25,540 bases of DNA from a virus. The notes beneath the pieces were generated by a model. That model did not search any database. It had not been told where the DNA came from and saw only the letters and a program-made list of their open reading frames with translations. Positions 14,849 to 22,912 of the stretch are shown here, piece by piece (positions within the stretch are counted from its first letter, which is position 1; each line of letters opens with the position of its first letter). The stretch spans positions 1 to 25,540 of the IMG/VR virus record IMGVR_UViG_3300046506_000486; one strand, given 5' to 3'. Made by a program: the position numbers and the translations under genes.

Positions 14849-15505
14849 TTGCCGACGCTCTATCTGCCGACCCGCTGGCTCGTCACCGCCGATCCGTCGA
14901 TCGACGACGCGGACGTATTCCCGACGCTGATCGGACAGTCGTTCCTGATGGTGAAGAAGCCGATATGGGCGACGAAGATTGCAACGGCCGCTTCCGGACG
15001 CGAGCGGCGGCGCAAGACCTGGTCGTATCCGCGCTGGCAGTTCAAAGTCGCTTATGAGGTATTACGCGACCTACCGTTGACGCCCGACCTCGAGCGACTG
15101 GCCGCGTTCTTCCTGCTGCACGGTGGGCAATATCAGGAATTCTTCTTCTTCGACCCGGGCGACAACTCCGCCACCGGACAGAGATTCGGGACCGGTGACG
15201 GGGTAACGACCAAGTTCCAGCTTACTCGCAGCATGGCGTTTGGCAGCGCGATCTTTTCCGAGCCGGTCGGCAGCGTACTCGGAACGCCGACCGTGTTTGC
15301 CGACACCACGCCGATCGCGAGCTTCACGGTCGGACCGCGGGGATCGATCACCTTCGCCAGCGCGCCCGCGGCCGGAAAGGTGCTGACCTGGACCGGGCGC
15401 TTCATGTTCGTCTGCCGGTTCGACGACGACGCGCTCGAGCTCAACCAGATGATGCAGAGCCTGTGGTCGCAGGACGGCCTCTCCTTCACCACGACCAAGG
15501 GCTGA
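14849..15505 (+). CDS. DUF2460 family distal tail protein (GTA orfg12-like)
   Basis: This is a 218-aa protein. The TTG at 14849 is preferred because GGAG lies 6 bases upstream (14839-14842); the earlier TTG at 14837 overlaps that site. The family pattern is visible: an N-terminal PTLYLPTRWLVTADPSID, the G-R-E-R-R region (ATAASGRERRRKTWSYPRWQ), then AYEVLRDLPLTPDLERLAAF and the conserved FFLLHGGQYQEFFFFDPGDN. In DUF2460 (TIGR02217) proteins this G-x-E-x-R and F-x-x-x-D-P segment forms the core of a ring under the tail tube, equivalent to a distal tail protein. The next three genes are DUF2163, a peptidase and a large tip protein, the same order as in the Rhodobacter gene transfer agent. It starts the module after the antisense cassette. 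Confidence 0.85.
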   Translation: MPTLYLPTRWLVTADPSIDDADVFPTLIGQSFLMVKKPIWATKIATAASGRERRRKTWSYPRWQFKVAYEVLRDLPLTPDLERLAAFFLLHGGQYQEFFFFDPGDNSATGQRFGTGDGVTTKFQLTRSMAFGSAIFSEPVGSVLGTPTVFADTTPIASFTVGPRGSITFASAPAAGKVLTWTGRFMFVCRFDDDALELNQMMQSLWSQDGLSFTTTKG

Positions 15506-15507
15506 CC

Positions 15508-16374
15508 ATGAAAGCTGCTTCGCCGTCGCTGATCGCCTTGCTCAACAGCGGCGCGGACTTCCAGATGGTCGACCTCTGGACGATCACGCTGGTCGGTGGC
15601 GCGGTCATCAGGTGGTCGGGCGGCGACGTGCCGATCGTGTCGGGCGGGCACACCTATGCGCTTGGTCCAGTGATCGAGCGGCAGGATATCAGCGAGAAGA
15701 TCGGGCTCGACGTCACGACGGTCGACATGGCGATTACCGCGAACTCGGACGATCTGATCAACGGGGTGCCGATCATTCCGTTTATCAGGGGGCACGGATT
15801 CGATGGCGCGAATGTCCGGCTGGACCGCGCCTTCCTGACCGATTGGAGCCTGCCGGTAGTCGGCACCGTGCTCAGGTTCTCGGGACGCGTCACCGCGATC
15901 AGCGCGATCACCGGCGATGGCGCCACGATCACGGTGTCGTCCTGGACCGTACTGCTCAACGCCAACATGCCGGCCAATCTCTATCAGGCGGCCTGCCTCC
16001 ACGCGGTCTACGACACCGGCTGCGCGCTCGACCCGGCGGCCTTTGCGGTGACGGGCACGATCGCCGCGTCGCCGGCCCCGACGCTCACAATGTTCGACAC
16101 CAGCCTGACACCAGCCATCAACGATTTCGCGCAAGGTCGGATCGTGTTCACCTCGGGGCCGAACACCGGCGTCTCGGCGACAATCATGTCGAACGATGCG
16201 GCGGGCCTGTTCCAGCTCGTCTCGCCCCTCCCCGCGCTGCCGGTCGCAGGCAATAGCTTCACGGCCTATCCGGGGTGCGATCTGACACAGAGCCGGTGTT
16301 CGGTTCGGTTCAACAATCTCGGGCGCTTCAAGGCGACGCCGTACGTTCCGGTGCCGGAGACCGCGTTCGGATGA
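15508..16374 (+). CDS. DUF2163 family tail hub protein (GTA orfg13-like)
   Basis: This protein of 288 aa starts at the ATG at 15508, two bases after the DUF2460 stop. Beta-rich N-terminal half: FQMVDLWTITLVGGAVIRWS, then GPVIERQDISEKIGLDVTTV and DMAITANS. The C-terminal part has the DUF2163 signature: a Cys in AACLHAVYDTGCALDP, and PGCDLTQSRCSVRFNNLGRF, KATPYVP. The cysteines in this signature bind an iron-sulfur cluster in the gene-transfer-agent homologue (established for orfg13-type proteins, inferred here): Cys residues in AACLHAV, DTGCALD, PGCDLTQ and SRCSVRF give four candidates. The protein would form the hub between the distal tail ring and the tip. The stop overlaps the next start (ATGA at 16371). 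Confidence 0.86.
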   Translation: MKAASPSLIALLNSGADFQMVDLWTITLVGGAVIRWSGGDVPIVSGGHTYALGPVIERQDISEKIGLDVTTVDMAITANSDDLINGVPIIPFIRGHGFDGANVRLDRAFLTDWSLPVVGTVLRFSGRVTAISAITGDGATITVSSWTVLLNANMPANLYQAACLHAVYDTGCALDPAAFAVTGTIAASPAPTLTMFDTSLTPAINDFAQGRIVFTSGPNTGVSATIMSNDAAGLFQLVSPLPALPVAGNSFTAYPGCDLTQSRCSVRFNNLGRFKATPYVPVPETAFG

Positions 16375-16799
16375 CCCGCGCAGACGTCGTCCGCGAGGCG
16401 CTGCGCTGGGAAGGGACACCGTATCACCACAGCGCGCGGCTTCGCGGCGTCGGGGTCGATTGCGCGATGTTGCCGGCGGCGGTCTATGAGGCAGTCGGCC
16501 TGATCCCGCGCGTCGAACCCGATTACTCGCCGCAATGGATGCTGCATCGTGACGAGGAGCAGTTCCTCGGCTGGATCACGCGGTTCGCACGCGAGATTCC
16601 ACGCGGCGCTGTCGGAGCCGGCGACCTTGCGATCTGGAAATACGGCCGCTGCTATTCGCATTCGGCGATCGTCATCGACATGCCCGAAGTGCTCCACGCC
16701 GTGATCCGCGGCGGTGGCGTCCTGCGCGGCAACGCCGATCGTGACGAGGAGCTGCGCTCCCGGCCGGTCAAGTTCTTCACCCTGTTCGAGGACCAATGA
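16371..16799 (+). CDS. NlpC/P60 family tail peptidase (GTA orfg14-like)
   Basis: A 142-aa cysteine peptidase predicted to cut peptidoglycan stem peptides during DNA injection. The ATG at 16371 overlaps the DUF2163 stop. Catalytic Cys31 lies in RGVGVDCAMLPAAVYEAVGL, the family's D-C motif, and catalytic His97 in CYSHSAIVIDMPEVLHAVIR. The upstream REALRWEGTPYHHSARLRG matches the usual W-x-G-T-P-Y start. The third catalytic position (often His or Asn) is presumably His109-equivalent in the LHAVIRGGGV strand. The protein is a bare catalytic domain of typical size, with no signal peptide, as expected for a virion tip component. The stop overlaps the tip protein start. Confidence 0.91.
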   Translation: MTRADVVREALRWEGTPYHHSARLRGVGVDCAMLPAAVYEAVGLIPRVEPDYSPQWMLHRDEEQFLGWITRFAREIPRGAVGAGDLAIWKYGRCYSHSAIVIDMPEVLHAVIRGGGVLRGNADRDEELRSRPVKFFTLFEDQ

Positions 16800-19795
16800 T
16801 GGGCGGCAAGTCTACCTCGACCACATCGCCGAAGCTCAATGGGCTGCAGGTGCAGTCCTCTACCCTCGGCCTGCCCCTATCCTTGGGCTGGGGTCGCGGC
16901 CGGATGAAGTGCAATTTGATGTGGTATGGCGCCTTCACCGCGATCGCGCACACCACCAAGACCGGCGGCGGCAAGGGTCTGGGCGGCGGGTCGAAGAACA
17001 CGACCTATACCTACACCGCATCGATCATGATGGGCATCTGCGAAGGCGGTGCCAGCGGCATCCAGGGCATCCGCACGATCTACAAAGACACTGCCGTCCT
17101 GACCTCGCTCTCGGCCGCCGGCCTCAGCCTGGCGATCGGGACGCCGACGCAACCCGTGTGGAGCTACCTGACCTCGAAAATTCCGGCGCAGGCGATCCCC
17201 TATAGCGGAATCGCCTATGTCTATGCTCAGGATTACGACCTTGCCGACAGCGCGACGCTGTCCAACCACAGCTTCGAGATCGACTTCGGTTTGCAACTGA
17301 GCGGCGCGCCGAATGGCGACGCCGACCCCAAGGACATCATCACCGATTTCCTGACCAACCCAGCATATGGCGTACCGATGTGGGGGTCGGGCCTGATCGG
17401 CGATTTGAGCGACTATTCGCTCTATTGCCGCGCCAACAACCTGCTCCTCTCGCCGGTGCTCGAATCGCAGTCGAGCGCGGCGTCGGTCATCGAGGAATGG
17501 CTGACCGCGACCAACTCGGCGGCGTTCTGGTCCGAGGGCATGATCAAGATCCGGCCCTATGGCGACGCCGCGGCAACCGGTAACTCGGTGACCTGGACGC
17601 CCGACCTGACACCGGCGTACGACCTGACCGAGGACGATTTGGTGGTCGATGACAGCGGCAATGCCGTCTCGATCGAGATCGTCGACCAGTCCGACGCTTA
17701 TAACATCGTCCAGTTCGAATTCCTGGACCGCACCCAGCAATACAATGTCGGGATCGCGACCGCCCAGGACCTCGACAACATCGTCACCTTCGGGCGGCGC
17801 AAGCAGGACCCGACGACGGTCCATGGCATCTGCGACCCCGACATCGCGCGCAAGGCGGTGCAGCTTTATGGCCAGCGGGTCCTCTACACGCGCGAGAAAT
17901 ACACCTTCAAACTGCCGTGGAACTTCGCGCTGCTCGAGCCCACCGATCTCGTCACGCTGACGACGACGACCGATTCACTGCTGCTCGATCGCGTGCTGGT
18001 TCGGATCACGGAGATCGCGGAGGACGCCGACGATCTGCTGACGGTGACGGCGGAAGGTGTCCCGATCGGGATGGCATCGGCCGCGCTCTATGCCTCTCAT
18101 TCCGGGTCCAACGGTTACAAGCCGAATACCGAGGTCGCGCCGGGCAGCGTGTCGGCGCCCTGGCTGTTCATCGCGCCGGCCAATCTCGCCGGGCTCGATG
18201 CCGAGATCTGGCTGGCGGCAGCCTCTACATCGGCCACTTGGGGTGGTTGTCAGGTCTGGGTCAGCACCGACAACTCGACCTATTCGATGGTCGGTACGAT
18301 CGACGGGCCGGCGCGCTACGGCACGCTTTCGGCGTCGCTGGCGGCAGGATCGGATCCCGATACCGCGAACATGCTCGCTGTCGACCTGTCGGTCAGCCTG
18401 GGGCAGCTCGACAGCGTCAGCGCCACGGACCGCGATGCCGGCGCCACCCTATGCATGGTCGGGGATGAAGTCGTTGCGTTCCAGACGGCGACCCTGACAT
18501 CGGCCAACCATTATAACCTGACCCAGCTCCGGCGCGGCCAGCGCGGCACCACATCGGGCGCGCATGCCAGCGGGACGAGCTTCGCGAGGATCGACGATGC
18601 GATCTTTAGGTTCGGCTACGATGTCAGCAACGTTGGCGACACGATCTATGTGAAGCTGCCGTCGTTCAATATCTATGGCCGCGGGCTGGAGGATCTCGCC
18701 AGCGCTACCGCCTATTCGATCGCGATCAGCTCGGCGCCGGGCCGCGCCGCTTATCGCGACATCAAGTTCGTGCGCGCCTATGCCCAGCCGTCGACCCCCA
18801 CGGGCGACAATCCCGCCGGCTGGTACGACGGTATCCCGGCCGGCACGGCGACGATTTGGTCCTCGACCGCACTCAAGACCGCGAGCGGCACGTTGCTCGG
18901 CGTCTGGACCGCACCGCAATCGCTCTCAGGCCTCACGCCGCGCGGCGATTACGACAACAGCGCGACTTACTATCTCAACAACAGCGTGGGTTATGGCGGT
19001 GGCTCCTACGTGGCGACACAGAACGGCTTCAGCGGCCATCCGCCGAGCGGCACGGCTCAAGCCAACGCCTATTGGGACATTCTCGCCGCCCCCGGCGATG
19101 CCGGCACGCCGGCCACGCCGCCAGGCGCGTTCACGGCGACGATCAGCGTGCCATCGGGGTCGGCGGTCAACCTCCGCACGCTCGCCGATGCGGCGGGCTA
19201 TACGGGCAATTCCAACGCCACAATAACCTTCAACGTCCCGAGCGGCGTCACCGTCACTGGCCTCGCGAGCGGCGGTATCGGCATCGATACGGGCAGCTGG
19301 CCGACGACATCGTACACGATCGCGCTGACGCTGGTCGTCCAGAACGGCGGCTCGGTCAGCGGCGGCGGCGGGAACGGCGGCACCGGCGGCGGCAGCGGCT
19401 GGTCCGGCGGCGATGCCATCTACGTCCGCGTGCCGATGACGGGCGGGATCACGATCAACGTCGGCGGCGCGGTGCGCGGCGGTGGCGGCGGCGGCGGCTC
19501 GAACGCCATGGCGTCGCCGTACAAGATCGGTACGGGCGGCGGCGGTGGCGGCGCGCCCAACGGCCAAGGCGGCGCGGGTAGCGAAGGCTATATTACGACC
19601 GGCAGCGATGGGCAGGATTATTCGGCTGGCGGAGGCGGCGGTTCCCCCGGTGGCGGTGCGGGCGGCGGCTATGCCACCGCCGGCTCGGCCTCGGGCGGAG
19701 GCACCCCGGGCGGCGCTGCCGGCTACGCCGTCCGCAAGAACGGCAACGCCGTCACCGTCACCAACAGCGGCACGATGACCGGGACCGCCGCCTGA
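16796..19795 (+). CDS. Large tail tip / host-specificity protein with CBM-like and glycine-rich C-terminus (GTA orfg15-like)
   Basis: 999 aa, in an ATGATG context; 16796 overlaps the peptidase stop and ATG 16799 is an equally possible start two codons of context later. N-terminal 600 residues are the tip core (KSTSTTSPKLNGLQVQSSTL, LGWGRGRMKCNLMWYGAFTA, then PAQAIPYSGIAYVYAQDYDL and DPKDIITDFLTNPAYGVP), which matches the phage tail_3 / gp15-type fold that closes the tail. Beta domains follow (APWLFIAPANLAGLDAEIWL). Residues about 716-765 (DYDNSATYYLNNSVGYGGGS, YWDILAAPGDAG) look like a CBM5/12-type carbohydrate-binding repeat. The C-terminal about 850-974 is a glycine-rich domain with many GGGG, GG-N-GG blocks, like polyglycine-helix receptor adhesins (T-even gp38-type). 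It probably binds the surface receptor. Confidence 0.86.
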   Translation: MMGGKSTSTTSPKLNGLQVQSSTLGLPLSLGWGRGRMKCNLMWYGAFTAIAHTTKTGGGKGLGGGSKNTTYTYTASIMMGICEGGASGIQGIRTIYKDTAVLTSLSAAGLSLAIGTPTQPVWSYLTSKIPAQAIPYSGIAYVYAQDYDLADSATLSNHSFEIDFGLQLSGAPNGDADPKDIITDFLTNPAYGVPMWGSGLIGDLSDYSLYCRANNLLLSPVLESQSSAASVIEEWLTATNSAAFWSEGMIKIRPYGDAAATGNSVTWTPDLTPAYDLTEDDLVVDDSGNAVSIEIVDQSDAYNIVQFEFLDRTQQYNVGIATAQDLDNIVTFGRRKQDPTTVHGICDPDIARKAVQLYGQRVLYTREKYTFKLPWNFALLEPTDLVTLTTTTDSLLLDRVLVRITEIAEDADDLLTVTAEGVPIGMASAALYASHSGSNGYKPNTEVAPGSVSAPWLFIAPANLAGLDAEIWLAAASTSATWGGCQVWVSTDNSTYSMVGTIDGPARYGTLSASLAAGSDPDTANMLAVDLSVSLGQLDSVSATDRDAGATLCMVGDEVVAFQTATLTSANHYNLTQLRRGQRGTTSGAHASGTSFARIDDAIFRFGYDVSNVGDTIYVKLPSFNIYGRGLEDLASATAYSIAISSAPGRAAYRDIKFVRAYAQPSTPTGDNPAGWYDGIPAGTATIWSSTALKTASGTLLGVWTAPQSLSGLTPRGDYDNSATYYLNNSVGYGGGSYVATQNGFSGHPPSGTAQANAYWDILAAPGDAGTPATPPGAFTATISVPSGSAVNLRTLADAAGYTGNSNATITFNVPSGVTVTGLASGGIGIDTGSWPTTSYTIALTLVVQNGGSVSGGGGNGGTGGGSGWSGGDAIYVRVPMTGGITINVGGAVRGGGGGGGSNAMASPYKIGTGGGGGGAPNGQGGAGSEGYITTGSDGQDYSAGGGGGSPGGGAGGGYATAGSASGGGTPGGAAGYAVRKNGNAVTVTNSGTMTGTAA
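19345..19715 (+). repeat. ggcggc-rich region coding the polyglycine adhesin domain
   Basis: Dense ggcggcggc and related triplets encode runs of Gly alternating with Ser, Asn and Thr at the C-terminus of the tip protein. Length variation by slippage here would change the receptor-binding surface without frameshifting if in multiples of three. Confidence 0.65.
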
Positions 19796-19830
19796 CATCG
19801 ACCCCGTCTTCTCAAAGGACTGGCTAACCC

Positions 19831-22800
19831 ATGCAATATTATGAGTTCATCGCCGCCCGTGGCGACACGGGGGCTGTGTTGCCGCTGGCCAAGGTTACGG
19901 TTTGGTTAGCGGGGACGACGACGCTGGCGGCGCTGTACGACAGCACCGGCGCGCCGCTCGGGGCCAACCCGATCACAGCGGCGACGTCCGGACTTGCAGG
20001 GTTCGCGGCGGCGAATGGCGCGTATGATGTGCAGATCGCGTCGGCGGATGGTTCGTATCTGGCGCCGAAGGTCCATGATCTGCAGCTGTATGATCTCACC
20101 GGATTGGATGCCCAGGTTGCTGCAGTGCAAGCGATCGCGGGCAACTCCGGCTTCATGGCAGTTGCGACTGATATGGCTCTCGGGGCATCCAGCAAGATCA
20201 CGACGACCGCGTCCGACTTATTGCTCGGTGCGACGAGCAAAATCGCGGCAGTGGCGGCCGATCTTGCGCTCGGCGCCGGATCGCTCATCAAGAGTGCGCC
20301 GGGGGCCGCGATCGATGCTGCTACGTCAGCCGCAGCGGCGGCCGCGAGTGCCGCGAGCATCCCCACTGGTGTCGGCCAGGAGATTGACGGCAACGGCCCT
20401 CCGACTTCGAATATTGGAGGGGTCGGCGCCTTCTATTACGATCTGACCAACTCAGTCAGCTACGGTCCCAAGACCGCAGCCGGGTGGCCCGCTGGCACCC
20501 CCGCAGCGCGCGGATCCGTGCCTTCGACTACCCGCGTTCGCATCGATCTGCGCGCGGCTGGTGCAACGCTGCCCGTCAGCCAGGCAACGGTCACCCGCAA
20601 CAGCGTCTCCACCGACATGCTACCTTCCGATCCTTACACTTACGTGCCGACGACCTTTCCGGTGAATACCCCAGTCATCCGCGTGGGTAAGGGTCTGTTC
20701 GCGTTCACCCGTGCCCAACAGCTGCTTGCCGCACCCGGCGCGCCAGTCGCAGAGACAGTTGCCGTTCCCGTTGGAGTGGTTGCCGTGACGGCTTGGGGGC
20801 CTGCCGGTAGCGCTTATGTGAGCGCTGCGGGCACGGCAGTTGGAACCGGGTTCGGATCGCTTTCGGGCACGGCAGGCACTCCGCAGTATATCATGATCAG
20901 TACGGCGGGCACGATCACGCTGACGCCGTCGGGCGGTCTGACAAAGGCGAACGTGGTCTACAATCCTTCGCTGCCATCGGGCACCGAGGCTGTGTCCTAC
21001 ATCGCTTCGCAGTCCATTCGCGAAGCAGATCAAATCCCGGCAGGCTCGGCATTACTCGCAGCGATGCAGTCGCCGCAGGGTTATCTGCTGATGGGGGTGT
21101 CTGACGTCAACGTCCGTAATTATGGCGCACCGCCTTGTATGCTTGGCATGAACACAGCCCCAGCGTGGTTTTCCGCGTCCAATACTGCGGTCACGCTTTA
21201 TGACCCCGCAAACCACGCTACCAGCGTCAGCTTGGGGAACGACAACTTTTCCAAGGGTGCTACTATTGGCAGAACTTGGGATAACTCACCTACTGTTACC
21301 TTCGGCGGTGGCAGCCGCTTCGAGACATCCCATGCCTTTGCCCACAACAACGGCGTTGCCGTCACCTCAGTATCGATCGGCGGCTCCAAGGGCTCGGGCA
21401 ACGCGACGGGACAACAGGTGCTCAATGGGTGCATCGGGTGGTGGGAGTACGACACCGCTTCACGTCTGACCGATGAGCAGCTGTGGAATATCTATACGTC
21501 CCAACCGGCGCCTAAGCTAGACTCCCTGCTCAAGAACTATATCGGCGCGACGCAGTTCACCAAGTTCATTGCGTCGATCCATCAGCTTAAGGCCGGGGTG
21601 ATCGACCATGTGAAAGTGGGGATCATCGGCCCCTCTCACGAAGGTGGCGTCGGCCTGGCGGGCGATACCAACGTTCGATCCAATAGCTGGTCGGCTCAAA
21701 TGGTGGCCGACCTCGAGACCGACGGGTACAGCGTCGCGGAAGCCTTCTGCAGCACAGGGTCGGCCGTCTTCTCCGGCGGCGCGATCAACCATGACAACCG
21801 GCTGAGTTATACCGGCACCGCGCCGACCACGACCGGAGTCGATTTCGGCAGGTTTGCCATCGTCATCCCTGCCGGCACGGTGTTGACGTTCAATTCCGGG
21901 CGGCAGAACAGCCGCTTTGAGCTGTACGCCTATACCGACGCCACCAGCCGTGGAGCCGTCGAGGTATCAAATGATGGTGGCATTACGCCGATCGTCGCGA
22001 ACGAAACTGGCATAGCCGGCAACAGCACGACATCGGCGACTTTCACGGGGTCGATCACGAACGGCGTACTGACGACGACCGGCACGTCTGGGACTATCCG
22101 CGTCGGCGACCGGCTGGCTACGACCACCGGCGTTGCCGGGGGCTCTGCCCTTCTTGCTCAGTTGAGCGGGACGGCGGGCGGAAATGGGACCTATAGCGTC
22201 TCGAATACGCTCAACAGTCCAAGCGCGTCTATGTGGACCAAGGCACTGATCGTCCGCACCTATGATACAACGCTAAGCAATAACGCCTGGAGCATTAAGG
22301 CGGTCGGCAACCCTGTGCACATCTGCCTGGGCTATGCTTACGACCCGGCCGCCAAGTCCTTCGTGTTCTTCAATGGTGGAGCCGACGGCTTCAATGTCAC
22401 GAACCTGGGGCGGGATGACGACGTAGAAACGAGCTACGCCTATCCGGTTCGAACGCTTGGATGTTCGCTGTGGTTCGGCTGTGGCGACGACACCAATGAC
22501 ATGGCGTCTGGTGGAACGCCATGGGCGACTTACAATCCTCTAGCGACCTCGATCATCACCAACGCACAGCTTAGCGGCAGCGTGGTGCTTTTTACCGATC
22601 CCGAGTCCAGCACTACAAGCTTCAGTCGCGCGGTGTCTGACAAGGTCACTGCCCAGGGACGCGCTGTTGGTTTTGCCGCGAATGTCCCGATCTACGACTT
22701 CTATGCGTATCTGAACTCCGACCCGGTCAAATGCCAGTGGGATATGCTGAACCCCAACGGCGGATATAACGACACCACGCATCTATCGCGCCGGGCCAAT

Positions 22801-22860
22801 AAGCGGTTCAAATCCAACCAGATGCGCGAGCTGTTCAAGCGGGTCGTGGGGCTCGCGTAA
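19831..22860 (+). CDS. Tail spike / tail fibre with SGNH-esterase-like domain
   Basis: 1009 aa, ATG at 19831 with AAAGGAC 10 bases upstream. N-terminus (MQYYEFIAARGDTGAVLPLA, KVTVWLAGTTTLAALYDSTG, APLGANPITAATSGLAGFAA) is a typical tail-attachment domain. Residues about 107-160 hold three near repeats (ATDMALGASSKI, ASDLLLGATSKI, AADLALGAGSLI), a trimeric-shaft type pattern, followed by GAFYYDLTNSVSYGPKTAAG. The C-terminal half shows SGNH-hydrolase marks: IIGPSHEGGVG with Ser602, GCGDDTND with N889/D890 as a block III candidate, and NDTTHLSRR with Asp981-x-x-His984. A fibre-type beta module (NGVLTTTGTSGTIRVGDRLA, about residues 737-790) is inserted between them. Likely role: deacetylating or otherwise cutting surface polysaccharide. 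Block I carries GPS rather than GDS, so activity is not certain. Confidence 0.78.
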   Translation: MQYYEFIAARGDTGAVLPLAKVTVWLAGTTTLAALYDSTGAPLGANPITAATSGLAGFAAANGAYDVQIASADGSYLAPKVHDLQLYDLTGLDAQVAAVQAIAGNSGFMAVATDMALGASSKITTTASDLLLGATSKIAAVAADLALGAGSLIKSAPGAAIDAATSAAAAAASAASIPTGVGQEIDGNGPPTSNIGGVGAFYYDLTNSVSYGPKTAAGWPAGTPAARGSVPSTTRVRIDLRAAGATLPVSQATVTRNSVSTDMLPSDPYTYVPTTFPVNTPVIRVGKGLFAFTRAQQLLAAPGAPVAETVAVPVGVVAVTAWGPAGSAYVSAAGTAVGTGFGSLSGTAGTPQYIMISTAGTITLTPSGGLTKANVVYNPSLPSGTEAVSYIASQSIREADQIPAGSALLAAMQSPQGYLLMGVSDVNVRNYGAPPCMLGMNTAPAWFSASNTAVTLYDPANHATSVSLGNDNFSKGATIGRTWDNSPTVTFGGGSRFETSHAFAHNNGVAVTSVSIGGSKGSGNATGQQVLNGCIGWWEYDTASRLTDEQLWNIYTSQPAPKLDSLLKNYIGATQFTKFIASIHQLKAGVIDHVKVGIIGPSHEGGVGLAGDTNVRSNSWSAQMVADLETDGYSVAEAFCSTGSAVFSGGAINHDNRLSYTGTAPTTTGVDFGRFAIVIPAGTVLTFNSGRQNSRFELYAYTDATSRGAVEVSNDGGITPIVANETGIAGNSTTSATFTGSITNGVLTTTGTSGTIRVGDRLATTTGVAGGSALLAQLSGTAGGNGTYSVSNTLNSPSASMWTKALIVRTYDTTLSNNAWSIKAVGNPVHICLGYAYDPAAKSFVFFNGGADGFNVTNLGRDDDVETSYAYPVRTLGCSLWFGCGDDTNDMASGGTPWATYNPLATSIITNAQLSGSVVLFTDPESSTTSFSRAVSDKVTAQGRAVGFAANVPIYDFYAYLNSDPVKCQWDMLNPNGGYNDTTHLSRRANKRFKSNQMRELFKRVVGLA
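20140..20310 (+). repeat. Three degenerate shaft repeats in the tail spike
   Basis: Protein-level repeats of about 15 residues, with ATDMALGASSKI, ASDLLLGATSKI and AADLALGAGSLI, suggest a repetitive coiled or helical shaft segment after the attachment domain. Repetition is stronger in protein than in DNA. Confidence 0.6.
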
Positions 22861-22912
22861 GAGAAAGCACCGAGGCCCACATGGCCGATGCCGGCCGCAA
22901 GCGCGCCGACAG

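Noticed and set aside
14634-14930. 98-codon + strand frame between the antisense cassette and DUF2460
   Set aside because: Overlaps the DUF2460 start by about 80 bases and turns Arg-rich; the first 40 codons could be a remnant but cannot be supported.
15133-16419. 428-codon minus-strand open frame
   Set aside because: Antisense to DUF2460 and DUF2163 genes, both well supported; Arg/Asp/His-rich shadow composition.
16877-17824. 315-codon minus-strand open frame
   Set aside because: Antisense shadow of the tip protein with no recognisable motif.
19345-22860. Variable region of a diversity-generating retroelement in the tip or spike gene
   Set aside because: No reverse transcriptase, template repeat or adenine-biased variable repeat is visible in the window; sequence outside it was not seen.
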